A stretch of 64,000 bases of DNA, taken from the NCBI RefSeq assembly GCF_002814235.1, contig NZ_PHSU01000009.1:141920-205919 (forward strand), written 5' to 3'. Both the position numbers and the translations under genes were made by a program. Below are positions 49,537 through 58,775 of the stretch, in pieces (positions within the stretch are counted from its first letter, which is position 1; every line of letters begins with the position of its first letter). Source of the stretch: Pseudomonas sp. QS1027 (GTDB taxonomy: Bacteria > Pseudomonadota > Gammaproteobacteria > Pseudomonadales > Pseudomonadaceae). The notes below the pieces were generated by a model. It was not told the origin of the DNA. It ran no database searches and worked only from the letters and a program-made list of their open reading frames with translations.

Positions 49537-50739
49537 TCAAATTTGAGCTTGTTTGCTCTTTGCCAGTTGGCGACGATTGGCGATGCTGAGTGCGGCGATC
49601 AGGGCCAGGGGGATCCACAGCAGGAACCAGTGTTCACGCGGCCGTGTGAGAACTGCGCCGCCTTCGGCCAGACCGGCACCAATGCCGTAGACCAGCAGGG
49701 TGGAAGCGAGGACGAACAGTGGTTGGAGACGCTGCCGGTAGCCGCTGAGCAGACCCCATACCAGTATGAAGGCCCAGGGGATCAAGCCGATGATGCCGAC
49801 GTAATAGAGAACCCCTAGAGCAAAATTGTGTGGCTCCTGTAGCAGATAACCTATGCCAACGTCGACGCGTAGCTGAGAGTCGTATCCATGACCGATCCAG
49901 GGGTGCTCGGCGATTCTGCCCAAGACAATTTGCCAGATCTGCAGGCGATAGGAACTGCCGCGATCGCCCAATATCTCCGGGAACATCAGCAGAATGACCG
50001 CTGAACCCAGCAGCATGCCCGCGATCATCATCAGGGATCTGCGATTGCGGCTGACAATACTGAGCCACAGGATGGACAGGGCAAGGGCAACCAGGGGGGT
50101 TCGCGAACCCGTTGCCATGATCGCGACCAACATGACGGCCATCGCCGGTACACTGAACCAAAGAGCTGACAGGCGCTGGCTGGTAATGCAGATGTACAAC
50201 CAGTAAATGCAGAAAAAACCGAACAGATGAGAACTCAGCAGCGGGTTGGTGAAAGCACCTCCGCCGACCATGCGATGACCGGGTACGTAATCTCTTATAA
50301 AGGGCACGAGGTCGATGATGGTCGCGGCCAGGGCGATGGTTGCCGCGCAGAGCATCACGGGCTTCAAGGCCTCGCTACGGTACTGGAGCAGCATGGCGCA
50401 ACCGGCGAAGAGCATGAGCGGTTGCAGGGTGATTTTCATCATCCCGAAATCCGGGTTTTCCGGAGGGCTCCACAGCAGGCTCAGGCACAGCCAGATACAG
50501 AGCGCCAGGAACCCGGCAATGATCGGCTCCCCCAGCAGCGTCTTGATTTCCCTCGGGCGCAGGCAGAGCATCAGCAGCGAGGGAATACCGAACAGCCCGA
50601 GGTAAAACGTGGTCAGCGCACTGCGGCTCCTGAGATAGAACATCCCTGAAAGCAAGATCAGCAAGCCCAGCGGCAGAATCCAGTGGCACAGAAAATCGAA
50701 AATGCGGTTTGAGGCAGAGATAAGGCGATTGGATTGCAT
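49537..50739 (-). CDS. waaL: O-antigen ligase family (WaaL-like) membrane protein
   Basis: 400 aa with about ten or more hydrophobic spans. The C-terminal third has the large periplasmic loop with DRGSSYRLQIWQIVLGRI, HPWIGHGYDSQL and LLQEPHNFALGVLYYVG, the Wzy_C/WaaL pattern. It joins undecaprenol-linked O polysaccharide to core lipid A in the periplasm. On the opposite strand from its neighbours, unlike wapH and msbA. GC content looks lower than in the flanks by eye, which suggests exchange. Wzy polymerase is the alternative. Confidence 0.75.
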   Translation of the reverse strand: MQSNRLISASNRIFDFLCHWILPLGLLILLSGMFYLRSRSALTTFYLGLFGIPSLLMLCLRPREIKTLLGEPIIAGFLALCIWLCLSLLWSPPENPDFGMMKITLQPLMLFAGCAMLLQYRSEALKPVMLCAATIALAATIIDLVPFIRDYVPGHRMVGGGAFTNPLLSSHLFGFFCIYWLYICITSQRLSALWFSVPAMAVMLVAIMATGSRTPLVALALSILWLSIVSRNRRSLMMIAGMLLGSAVILLMFPEILGDRGSSYRLQIWQIVLGRIAEHPWIGHGYDSQLRVDVGIGYLLQEPHNFALGVLYYVGIIGLIPWAFILVWGLLSGYRQRLQPLFVLASTLLVYGIGAGLAEGGAVLTRPREHWFLLWIPLALIAALSIANRRQLAKSKQAQI

Positions 50740-50897
50740 GCAGGCAGGTCATTCCACTAGAGGGATCGCCGCATATCATAAGGGGGCGGCATTTCAATGT
50801 CATTGGCCAAGGCCTGTGGTTGTTGATCATTTCATGTGCAAGTACAGCCGGGAAGCTGTGCTAAAGTCAGCCTCCTTTTTCATAATCGCCGCGTGAT
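50740..50897. promoter_or_regulatory. waaL/msbA divergent intergenic region
   Basis: 158 bp between divergent genes, which must contain both promoters. Candidates for msbA include TAAAGT at about 50861-50866 and CATAAT at about 50880-50885, both without strong -35 elements. No RBS of standard strength was seen before ATG 50898. Nothing else evident. Confidence 0.4.
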
Positions 50898-52703
50898 ATG
50901 ACCGAATCCAGTCTCAGCGCAAGCCCCTCGAGCTTGAAAGTATACTTCCGCCTACTCGGCTACGTACGGCCTTATATCGGGCTGTTCGCCCTGAGTATCG
51001 TGGGTTTCCTGATATTCGCTTCGACCCAGCCGATGCTCGGCTATATTCTGAAATATTTCGTCGACGGCCTGTCCGATCCGCAAGCCGCGCTGTTCCCGAC
51101 AGTGCCTTATCTGCGCGACCTGCAGCTGCTGCAGGCGGTGCCGCTGTTGCTGGTACTGATCGCCGCCTGGCAAGGCCTGGGCTCGTACCTGGGTAACTTC
51201 TTCCTGGCCAAGGTGTCCCTGGGCCTGGTCCACGATCTGCGGGTGGAGCTGTTCAATAACCTGCTGACCTTGCCCAATCGTTATTTCGACACCCACAACT
51301 CCGGGCACCTGATCTCGCGCATTACCTTCAACGTGACCATGGTCACCGGAGCGGTGACCGATGCGATCAAGGTGGTGATCCGCGAAGGCATGACCGTGGT
51401 CTTCCTGTTCCTCTCGCTGCTGTGGATGAACTGGCGCCTGACCCTGGTGATGGTTGCCATCCTGCCGCTGATCGCGGTGATGGTCAGCACCTCCAGCAAG
51501 AAGTTTCGCAAGCAGAGCAAGAAGATCCAGGTCGCCATGGGTGACGTCACCCATGTTGCCTCGGAAACCATCCAGGGCTACCGCGTTGTGCGCAGCTTCG
51601 GCGGTGAAACCTATGAGCAGAAGCGCTTTCTCAAGGCCAGCCTGAGCAACACCGACCGGCAGCTGCGCATGACCCGCACCGGTGCGATCTATACGCCCCT
51701 GTTGCAAATGGTGATCTACAGCGCCATGGCGGTGCTGCTGTTCCTGGTGCTCTACCTGCGTGGCGATGCCTCGGCCGGCGACATGATCGCCTACATCACC
51801 CTGGCCGGTTTGCTGCCCAAGCCGATTCGCCAGTTGTCCGAAGTCAGCTCCACGGTCCAGAAGGGTGTGGCCGGTGCTGAAAGTATCTTCGAACAGCTTG
51901 ATGTCACCCCGGAAGTGGACACCGGTACCGTGGAACGCGAGTCGGTCAGCGGCCACCTGGAAGTGCGCAACCTGAGCTTTACCTACCCGGGAACCGAGCG
52001 TCAGGTCCTGGACAATGTCAGCTTCAGTGTCGCACCCGGGCAGATGGTGGCCCTGGTCGGACGCTCCGGCAGCGGCAAGTCGACCCTGGCGGCCTTGATC
52101 CCGCGCTTCTATCACCATGACAGCGGGGAGATTCTTCTCGATGGCGTGGAGATCGAGGACTATCGACTGCTGAACCTGCGTCGACACATTGCCCAGGTCA
52201 CCCAGCATGTCACGCTGTTCAGCGACACCGTGGCGAACAATATTGCCTACGGCGATCTGGCCGGCGCTCCCCGAGCCGATATCGAGGCCGCGGCGGCAGA
52301 CGCCTATGCCAAGGATTTCGTCGAGCAACTGCCCCAGGGTTTCGACACCCTCGTGGGTGAAAACGGCGTGCTGCTTTCCGGCGGTCAGCGCCAGCGTCTG
52401 GCAATCGCCCGGGCGCTGCTCAAGAACGCCCCGCTGTTGATCCTCGACGAAGCGACCTCGGCCCTCGATACCGAGTCGGAGCGGCATATCCAGGCAGCCC
52501 TGGATCATGCCATGCAAGGGCGCACCACCCTGGTGATCGCCCACCGGTTGTCGACGATCGAAAAGGCCGACCTGATCCTGGTCATGGATCAGGGTCGTAT
52601 CGTCGAGCGCGGCACCCATGCCGAGCTGCTCGCGCAAAAGGGTTACTACTCCCGTCTCAATGCCATGGGCCTGGATGAACCGGCACACGTCGGGATCGTC
52701 TGA
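50898..52703 (+). CDS. msbA: Lipid A export ATP-binding/permease protein MsbA
   Basis: 601 aa. Six-span ABC half-transporter membrane domain (residues ~20-320), then an ATPase with Walker A GRSGSGKST (388-396), signature LSGGQRQRLAIARAL, Walker B LLILDEATSALD and the H-loop IAHRLST. It flips core-lipid A across the inner membrane. Next to hldE, as in PAO1. Confidence 0.95.
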   Translation: MTESSLSASPSSLKVYFRLLGYVRPYIGLFALSIVGFLIFASTQPMLGYILKYFVDGLSDPQAALFPTVPYLRDLQLLQAVPLLLVLIAAWQGLGSYLGNFFLAKVSLGLVHDLRVELFNNLLTLPNRYFDTHNSGHLISRITFNVTMVTGAVTDAIKVVIREGMTVVFLFLSLLWMNWRLTLVMVAILPLIAVMVSTSSKKFRKQSKKIQVAMGDVTHVASETIQGYRVVRSFGGETYEQKRFLKASLSNTDRQLRMTRTGAIYTPLLQMVIYSAMAVLLFLVLYLRGDASAGDMIAYITLAGLLPKPIRQLSEVSSTVQKGVAGAESIFEQLDVTPEVDTGTVERESVSGHLEVRNLSFTYPGTERQVLDNVSFSVAPGQMVALVGRSGSGKSTLAALIPRFYHHDSGEILLDGVEIEDYRLLNLRRHIAQVTQHVTLFSDTVANNIAYGDLAGAPRADIEAAAADAYAKDFVEQLPQGFDTLVGENGVLLSGGQRQRLAIARALLKNAPLLILDEATSALDTESERHIQAALDHAMQGRTTLVIAHRLSTIEKADLILVMDQGRIVERGTHAELLAQKGYYSRLNAMGLDEPAHVGIV

Positions 52704-52808
52704 TCCGCTGGCAGGGCGCGCGAGGCTCATCGTCGCGCCCTGTAGGCAAGCCTTCGCCAACCCTGTGTTAATATCGCGCCCCTGTTCATTTTTTATGTGG
52801 GTTGCACC

Positions 52809-54230
52809 ATGAAGTTGTCCATGCCGCGATTCGATCAAGCCCCTGTCTTGGTGGTCGGCGATGTCATGCTCGACCGTTACTGGCATGGTGGTACCTCACG
52901 GATTTCTCCTGAGGCCCCGGTACCGGTGGTCAAGGTCGAGCACATCGAAGACCGCCCCGGTGGTGCCGCCAACGTTGCCCTGAACATCGCTGCCCTGGGT
53001 GCCCCGGCATCGCTGGTGGGTGTCACCGGTGACGACGAGGCCGCCGACAGCCTGGCCAACAGCCTCAAGGGCGCTGGGGTCCGGGCGCTGTTCCAGCGCA
53101 TTGCGCACCAGCCGACCATCGTCAAGCTGCGGGTCATGAGCCGCCACCAGCAGTTGCTGCGAATCGATTTTGAAGAACCCTTCGCCACCGATGCCCTGGC
53201 CCTGGGCGCTGAAGTCGATGGCCTGCTCGAAGGCGTCAAGGTACTGGTGCTGTCCGATTACGGCAAAGGCGCCTTGAAGAATCACCAGGCCCTGATCCAG
53301 GCCGCGCGGGCGCGGGGTATTCCCGTGCTGGCCGACCCCAAGGGCAAGGACTTTTCGATCTACCGTGGCGCGAGCCTGATTACGCCGAACCTCAGCGAAT
53401 TCGAAACCATCGTCGGCGGTTGCGCCGATGAGCATGAACTGGTGGCCAAGGGCGCCCAGTTGATGCAGGACCTGGACCTCGGTGCCTTGCTGGTGACCCG
53501 TGGCGAGCATGGCATGACCCTGCTGCGCCCCGATCATCCGGCGTTGCACCTGCCGGCCCGGGCCCGCGAAGTATTCGATGTGACCGGTGCTGGCGATACG
53601 GTGATCTCGACCCTGGCCGCGGCCATTGCCGCGGGCGAAGAACTGCCCCACGCGGTGGCCTTGGCCAACCTCGCCGCCGGCATTGTGGTCGGCAAACTCG
53701 GTACGGCGGCCATCAGTGCGCCTGAGCTGCGTCGGGCGATCCAGCGTGAGGAAGGTTCCGAGCGCGGTGTGCTGGGCCTGGAGCAATTGCTGCTGGCGGT
53801 CGACGATGCGCGGGCGCACAACGAGACGATCGTGTTCACCAACGGCTGCTTCGACATCCTCCATGCCGGTCACGTGACCTACCTGGAGCAGGCGCGGGCC
53901 CAGGGCAATCGGTTGATCGTCGCGGTCAACGACGATGCCTCGGTGAGCCGCCTCAAGGGCCCGGGGCGTCCGATCAACAGCGTTGATCGGCGCATGGCCG
54001 TGTTGGCCGGCCTGGGTGCCGTGGACTGGGTTATCAGCTTCCCCGAAGGGACGCCGGAAAACCTGCTGGCCCAGGTCAAGCCGGATGTGCTGGTCAAGGG
54101 TGGTGACTACGGGATCGACCAGGTGGTCGGTGCTTCCATCGTGACGGCTTATGGCGGCACGGTGAAAGTGCTCGGGCTGGTGGAAAACAGCTCGACCACG
54201 GCGATTGTCGAGAAGATCCGCAGCAACTGA
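52809..54230 (+). CDS. hldE: Bifunctional heptose-7-phosphate kinase/heptose-1-phosphate adenylyltransferase HldE
   Basis: 473 aa. Ribokinase-like domain with VVGDVMLDRYWHGGTSRISP and GAGDTVISTLAAAIA; adenylyltransferase from about residue 340 with TNGCFDILHAGHVTYLEQA, whose HAGH binds the nucleotide. It supplies ADP-heptose for waaC and waaF. ATG 52809 (MKLSMPRF) was chosen over GTG 52797. Followed by a REP element. Confidence 0.95.
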   Translation: MKLSMPRFDQAPVLVVGDVMLDRYWHGGTSRISPEAPVPVVKVEHIEDRPGGAANVALNIAALGAPASLVGVTGDDEAADSLANSLKGAGVRALFQRIAHQPTIVKLRVMSRHQQLLRIDFEEPFATDALALGAEVDGLLEGVKVLVLSDYGKGALKNHQALIQAARARGIPVLADPKGKDFSIYRGASLITPNLSEFETIVGGCADEHELVAKGAQLMQDLDLGALLVTRGEHGMTLLRPDHPALHLPARAREVFDVTGAGDTVISTLAAAIAAGEELPHAVALANLAAGIVVGKLGTAAISAPELRRAIQREEGSERGVLGLEQLLLAVDDARAHNETIVFTNGCFDILHAGHVTYLEQARAQGNRLIVAVNDDASVSRLKGPGRPINSVDRRMAVLAGLGAVDWVISFPEGTPENLLAQVKPDVLVKGGDYGIDQVVGASIVTAYGGTVKVLGLVENSSTTAIVEKIRSN

Positions 54231-54278
54231 TAAACGCCAGGCCCGTTCAATCCGTATGGGCCTGCGTTGATACCTTTA

Positions 54279-54364
54279 CTGTAGGAGCCGACTTGCTGGC
54301 GATGAGGCCGGTGAGTCTTGCATCGCTCTTGCGGCCGCCATCGCCAGCAAGCCGGCTCCTGCAG
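54279..54364. repeat. REP-type palindrome between hldE and the hypothetical gene
   Basis: 26-bp arms, 54279-54304 and 54339-54364, mostly complementary (a mismatch in the middle and one near the end). The core reads TAGGAGCCGACTTGCTGGCG and the loop is 34 bases. Same family as 60076-60163. Confidence 0.8.
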
Positions 54365-54381
54365 GAGGTGTATTCTCCCTG

Positions 54382-55347
54382 TCAGCGTCCGCTTTTCAGC
54401 GGCACGATCTTGCGCAGGATCTGCCGCGCCTTGCCGGTCAGGCGCCTGATCTTCGAGTCCTTTTCAGGCTCCGCCATCCCTTGCTGCTGGACCCAGTCCT
54501 TCCAGCGAATCCGCTCCTCGCGCACCACCCAACCTTCCTGCCGGGCAAAGCTTTCCGCCAGGTACAGGCCACGGGTGCTGGCGGGGTGCAATTGATCCTT
54601 TTTCAGGGTGTACAACTCGGCACACGGCCGGCCGTCCTTGAGCGGCATCAGGTACAGGTCGGGACGACTGCGATCCAGGCGCGCCACCAGTTGATCGTTT
54701 TCCAGGCGCTCGTCGACATGGAACAGGCTCAGGGATTTGGCCTCGCGGGGGACCTCAAGCCGCAGGTCATAGATCAACTGCAGTGAGGCTGTGGGCAGGT
54801 GCACGTAGGTCTGCGGTCGTTCCATCAACTGCAGCGCACCGCAGCGTACCGGCCGCGCCGCGCCGGACAAGGGTGTCAGGCGAAAGGGCAGGGCTTCGCG
54901 ATAATGCAGCGCCGCCGAGTAGGGCGCCGGCAGCCAGGTGTCGTTGAAGCGCCCGATCAGCCAGCCTTCCGGAGTTTCCAGCAGGCACTCCTCGGCGATT
55001 TCGGCAATTGCGGTGAGCAGCGGGATGGCCAGTTCATGGGCCGGGACATAACCGGAAATCAGCTTGAGCACCACGTCGCCGCGATCCTGGCGGCGCTGGC
55101 GGACCAACACCCAGTAATCGCGGTTGTGCCAGTGCAGGGTCAGGCGCACCGAGACGCCGAGGTTGGCCAGTTCCAGGGTGAAACGCTCGGGGTCATCCAC
55201 CGCAACCGGTTTGCGTTTGTGCAAGGTTTGCGCAAAGTTCAACGGCATCCCGACGCTCTGGTAGCACAAGCCTTCGGGGGTCGCCTCGACGAGTAACGGC
55301 AGGGTCTTGAAGTCGCTGGGGTTCTTGCGTATCAGCGTCCGCGGCAT
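54382..55347 (-). CDS. Conserved Pseudomonas protein of unknown function
   Basis: 321 aa from ATG 55347 (MPRTLIRKNPSDFKTL), preceded by GGAG at 7 bases. No recognised domain. It has no signal peptide and no membrane span, and a basic C-terminal tail (SKIRRLTGKARQILRKIV). It resembles entries loosely named 'metal ABC transporter ATPase', but no Walker motif is present, so that name is unsupported. The aldo/keto reductase stop is 41 bp upstream on the same strand. Confidence 0.7.
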   Translation of the reverse strand: MPRTLIRKNPSDFKTLPLLVEATPEGLCYQSVGMPLNFAQTLHKRKPVAVDDPERFTLELANLGVSVRLTLHWHNRDYWVLVRQRRQDRGDVVLKLISGYVPAHELAIPLLTAIAEIAEECLLETPEGWLIGRFNDTWLPAPYSAALHYREALPFRLTPLSGAARPVRCGALQLMERPQTYVHLPTASLQLIYDLRLEVPREAKSLSLFHVDERLENDQLVARLDRSRPDLYLMPLKDGRPCAELYTLKKDQLHPASTRGLYLAESFARQEGWVVREERIRWKDWVQQQGMAEPEKDSKIRRLTGKARQILRKIVPLKSGR

Positions 55348-55388
55348 CTCGGCTCCTTCTTGCGTCGGGGTCGGCCGCCTGGGCGGCA

Positions 55389-56201
55389 TCAGTTTTGGCG
55401 AATGACCCGGGCTACCGTCGCCACATTGTGGGCCAGGTGCAGCGGGTTGATGGTACCGACAATAGCACTGGCAACACCGGGCTGTGCAAATAGCAGTTCA
55501 AAGCTGGCCCGCACCGGGTCGATACCGGGGTCCAGGCAGACGTGGCCGCTGGCCAGGGCCTTTTTCACCAGGATCGCCTTGCCGTGGGCAGCAGCATAGT
55601 CAATGACCGGCTTCTCGCCCTGTTCGTTCAGATTGTAGGTGATCATCGCGCAATCACCTTGTTCCAGAGCCTTCAGGCCGCCCTCGACGGTCTTGCCGGA
55701 AAAACCGAAAGCCCGGATCTTGCCTTCGTCCTTCAACGCCGCGAGGGTCTGGTAGACCTCGCTGTGCTCGAGGATCGCCAGGTCGTTGCCGTCGGAGTGC
55801 ACCAGCACCAGGTCGATAAAGTCGGTTTCCAGGCGTTGCAGGCTGCGCTCCACGGAAAACCTCGTGTGGGCGGCGCTGAAGTCATGGCTCGATTGGCCGG
55901 CTTCGAACTCTTCGCCGACCTTGCTGACGATCACCCACTCCTGGCGCTGCCCGCGCAGCAGCGGGCCCAGGCGTTCTTCGCTGCGGCCATAGGCCGGCGC
56001 GGTGTCGATCAGGTTGATGCCCAGGTCGCGGGTCAGATGCAGCAGTTGGCGGGCTTGTTCGTCGTCGGGAATCTGGAAGCCGTTGGGGTATTTGACGCCC
56101 TGGTCGCGGCCGAGCTTGACGGTGCCCAGGCCCAGGGGCGACACCAGCAGGCCGGTACTGCCCAGGGCGCGATGCAGGTCGTGCAGGGTCGGCACACTCA
56201 T
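55389..56201 (-). CDS. Aldo/keto reductase family protein
   Basis: 270 aa from ATG 56201 (MSVPTLHDLHRALG). NADP-dependent (alpha/beta)8 barrel with GLGTVKLGRDQGVKYPN, the catalytic Asp/Tyr region LIDTAPAYGRSEERLG, and VHSDGND. The usual catalytic His region is modified (LVLVHSDGND). ATGA overlap with the FAD oxidoreductase gene implies a shared pathway. Substrate unknown. Confidence 0.85.
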   Translation of the reverse strand: MSVPTLHDLHRALGSTGLLVSPLGLGTVKLGRDQGVKYPNGFQIPDDEQARQLLHLTRDLGINLIDTAPAYGRSEERLGPLLRGQRQEWVIVSKVGEEFEAGQSSHDFSAAHTRFSVERSLQRLETDFIDLVLVHSDGNDLAILEHSEVYQTLAALKDEGKIRAFGFSGKTVEGGLKALEQGDCAMITYNLNEQGEKPVIDYAAAHGKAILVKKALASGHVCLDPGIDPVRASFELLFAQPGVASAIVGTINPLHLAHNVATVARVIRQN

Positions 56202-57373
56202 GGCAGCAGTTGCTCCCAAGGGGTTTGCGCGATGGCCGGCTTCGGCAATTCCGGCAGGGTGGTTGCCGGGCCGGGGCGGATACCGTCGCGCTCCAGGCTC
56301 TTGATCACCCGGTCGGCGAAGTCCGGCGCCAGCGCCAGCTTGGTCGGCCAGCCCACCAGCAGGCGATCCTGCTCGGCGAGGAAGGCATTGTCCGGGCGGG
56401 TCAGGCCCGATTGCAGCGGTTCGGCGCGCTCTACCCGCAAGGTGGCCCATTGCGCCTGGCTCAGGTCGACCCAGGGCAGCAGGTTACCCAGTTCCTTTTG
56501 TGCGCTGGCGATCTGCGCGGCGGGCTCGCGGGCGACACCTTCGGCTTCGGCGATATCGCCGCCGAGGTACCAGACCCACTGGCCATCGGCCGCCGGGTGG
56601 GTGGTCACGGTAATGCGCGGCTTGGGTCCGCCGCCCAGGCAATGGGCGTACAGCGGTTTCAGGCTCGGGCCCTTGACCAGCACCATGTGCAGGGGGCGCG
56701 TCTGCATGGCCGGCTGGCTCAGGCCGAGGGCCTTGAGCAACGTGGCGTTGCCGGCGCCGGCACTGAGCACGATGCGCTGGGCATGGATATCGCGGCCATC
56801 GACCCGCAGGCCGACCAGTTGCTCGTTGTCCAGCAGCGGCTCGATGTCGTGGCCGGCCAGCAGGCCATCACCGGCCAGTTCGGCCAGACGGCCGATCAGG
56901 CTCGGCACATCGACCACCAATTCCGCCAGGCGATAGACCTTGCCCTTGAAGCGTGGGTCTTGCAGCGCGGGTGGCAGTTGCTCGCCCTTGACCTGGTCGA
57001 CCCGACCGCGCACGGCCTTGCTGGCGAAGAAGCTGGTGAGATTGCCGGCCAGGGTGCCGGGGGACCAGAGATAGTGGGCTTCGGACAGCAGGCGTACGCC
57101 CGACAGGTCGAGCTCGCCGGTGCCGGCCAGGGCCTCGCGCCAGCGCCGCGGCATGTCGGCGATGGCTTCCGAGGCACCGCTCAGGGCACCGTGCAGGGCG
57201 TACTTGGCGCCGCCGTGGATGATGCCCTGGGACTTGACGCTCTGCCCGCCACCAAGGCTGGCGCTTTCCACCAGTACCGTCGAAAAGCCCTGGCGGCGCA
57301 GGCGCGCGTTGAGCCAGAGACCGGCAACGCCGGCGCCGACAATCAGGACATCGGTGGAGAGAGCGGATGGCAT
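56198..57373 (-). CDS. FAD-dependent oxidoreductase (DAO family), PA4991-like
   Basis: 391 aa. N-terminal FAD-binding GxGxxG motif DVLIVGAGVAGLWLNARL, the loop GGGQSVKSQGIIHGGAKYA, and a substrate domain similar to glycine oxidase/G3P dehydrogenase. It would oxidise a hydroxy or amino substrate. Length matches PA4991 as I recall. Coupled to the aldo/keto reductase (ATGA overlap). The larger frame to 57766 overlaps the SMR gene and was rejected. Confidence 0.85.
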   Translation of the reverse strand: MPSALSTDVLIVGAGVAGLWLNARLRRQGFSTVLVESASLGGGQSVKSQGIIHGGAKYALHGALSGASEAIADMPRRWREALAGTGELDLSGVRLLSEAHYLWSPGTLAGNLTSFFASKAVRGRVDQVKGEQLPPALQDPRFKGKVYRLAELVVDVPSLIGRLAELAGDGLLAGHDIEPLLDNEQLVGLRVDGRDIHAQRIVLSAGAGNATLLKALGLSQPAMQTRPLHMVLVKGPSLKPLYAHCLGGGPKPRITVTTHPAADGQWVWYLGGDIAEAEGVAREPAAQIASAQKELGNLLPWVDLSQAQWATLRVERAEPLQSGLTRPDNAFLAEQDRLLVGWPTKLALAPDFADRVIKSLERDGIRPGPATTLPELPKPAIAQTPWEQLLP

Positions 57374-57426
57374 GCGGCGACCTCGGTGTTCAAGACAAGG
57401 CTCGCAGTATACAGGTGGCGAGCGGG

Positions 57427-57759
57427 CTAGTGCCCGGCGGTCTTCGAGAACAGCTGGATCACCACCACGCCGAGCACGATCAGGCCCATGCCGAGCATCG
57501 CCGGGATATCCAGCTTCTGCCCGTAGAGAAACAGCGCCGCGACGCTGACCATCACGATGCCCATCCCGGCCCAGACCGCGTAGGCCACGCCCACCGGCAC
57601 CGTGCGCACCACCAGGGTCAGCATCCAGAAGGCAATGGCATAACCGACGATGATCAGCAACAGGGGGAGCGGCGTGCTCAGGCCCTTGACCGCTTTCATG
57701 GAGACGGTGGCGATGACTTCGGCGCAGATGGCGATGGCCAGGTAGTAGTAAGCGTGCAT
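57427..57759 (-). CDS. emrE: SMR family multidrug efflux protein, EmrE-like
   Basis: 110 aa, four membrane spans. The essential Glu14-equivalent lies in YYYLAIAICAEVIATVSMK; other signatures are VGVAYAVWAGMGIV and GMGLIVLGVVVI. It exports cationic drugs in exchange for protons as an antiparallel dimer. ATG 57759 (MHAYYYLAIAIC). Divergent from the LysR gene with a dyad between. Confidence 0.88.
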   Translation of the reverse strand: MHAYYYLAIAICAEVIATVSMKAVKGLSTPLPLLLIIVGYAIAFWMLTLVVRTVPVGVAYAVWAGMGIVMVSVAALFLYGQKLDIPAMLGMGLIVLGVVVIQLFSKTAGH

Positions 57760-57815
57760 GGGACAATCTCTCGTGTTGGGGCCTGCTGATAAGGTAGGCA
57801 TTCTAGAGACTCACC

Positions 57816-57841
57816 AGATGGGGTAAAGTCATTACCTATCT
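57816..57841. promoter_or_regulatory. LysR-type operator dyad in front of the regulator and efflux genes
   Basis: Dyad GGTAA-N5-TTACC (57822-57836), extended to AGAT..ATCT at the ends (57816-57841). It lies 20 bp before the LysR start and 57 bp from the SMR start, a standard place for a LysR regulator that controls the divergent gene. Confidence 0.55.
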
Positions 57842-57861
57842 GAAAATAAGATGGGATGCCC

Positions 57862-58752
57862 ATGAGTATTCAGTGGAACCTGGAGCAGATGCGCCTGTTC
57901 GTCGGTGTTGCCGAGCAGCGTTCGTTCTCCGCCGTGGCCCGCCAGCAGCGCAAGGCGCAGTCGGCGGTCAGCAGTGCGATCGCCTTGCTGGAAACCGATC
58001 TGGGGGTGACGCTGTTCGAGCGTAGCAGCGGTCGTCAGCCGAAGTTGACCGAGGCCGGGGCCGCGTTGCTGGAGGAGGCGCGGGAAGTGCTGCGCCAGTG
58101 CGACCGCCTCAACGGCCGGGCGCTGGCCTTGATGCGCGGCCAGGAAGCCTGTCTGCGCCTGGCCCAGGACGAGGCCATGCCCTATCAGCCGGTGCTCGAC
58201 AGTCTGGAGGCGTTGTCGGAGCACTTTCCCTGCGTCGAGGTGCAACTGGCCAGCGGTGCCCAGGGCGACGTCGCGCGCAAACTGGTGGAACGACGCGCGG
58301 ACCTGGGGCTGCTGTTCCACCACGACCAGATGCCGCAGACCCTCGAGCGACGGGCGCTGGGCAGTGTCGAAATGGTCACGGTGTGCGCGGTCAATCACCC
58401 GTTGGCGGCGTCGCTGCGGGTCAACCGCCAGCAGTTGGCCCGGCATCGGCAATTGCTCATCTCCCCGCAACAGAGCGGTTACCCCGGTGATGAACAGCTC
58501 AGTCCGCAGGTCTGGCGGGCGGACTCCTTCTACGTGATGGCCGAACTGCTGATGCGCGGCCTGGGCTGGGCCTGGCTGCCACGGCACGTGGTGCAATACC
58601 CTGCCTATCAGAACCAGATGGTCGAGCTGAGCAGCGAATGGACGCCGCCGGCGCTGGTGGTGGAACTGGTCTGGCGTCGCGACGAACCCCTGGGGCCGGC
58701 GGCGCGGTGGCTGGCCGAACGGTTTGCCGAGCACTTGCAGGCGATCGGCTGA
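57862..58752 (+). CDS. LysR-family transcriptional regulator
   Basis: 296 aa. N-terminal winged HTH: WNLEQMRLFVGVAEQRSFSAVARQQRKAQSAVSSAI split over its helices, then a LysR effector domain. It probably regulates the divergent SMR efflux gene. ATG 57862 chosen over 57856; the difference is two codons. It ends 23 bp before waaA. Confidence 0.85.
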   Translation: MSIQWNLEQMRLFVGVAEQRSFSAVARQQRKAQSAVSSAIALLETDLGVTLFERSSGRQPKLTEAGAALLEEAREVLRQCDRLNGRALALMRGQEACLRLAQDEAMPYQPVLDSLEALSEHFPCVEVQLASGAQGDVARKLVERRADLGLLFHHDQMPQTLERRALGSVEMVTVCAVNHPLAASLRVNRQQLARHRQLLISPQQSGYPGDEQLSPQVWRADSFYVMAELLMRGLGWAWLPRHVVQYPAYQNQMVELSSEWTPPALVVELVWRRDEPLGPAARWLAERFAEHLQAIG

Positions 58753-58775
58753 AAAAGTCGATAAACTCCGTCGCC

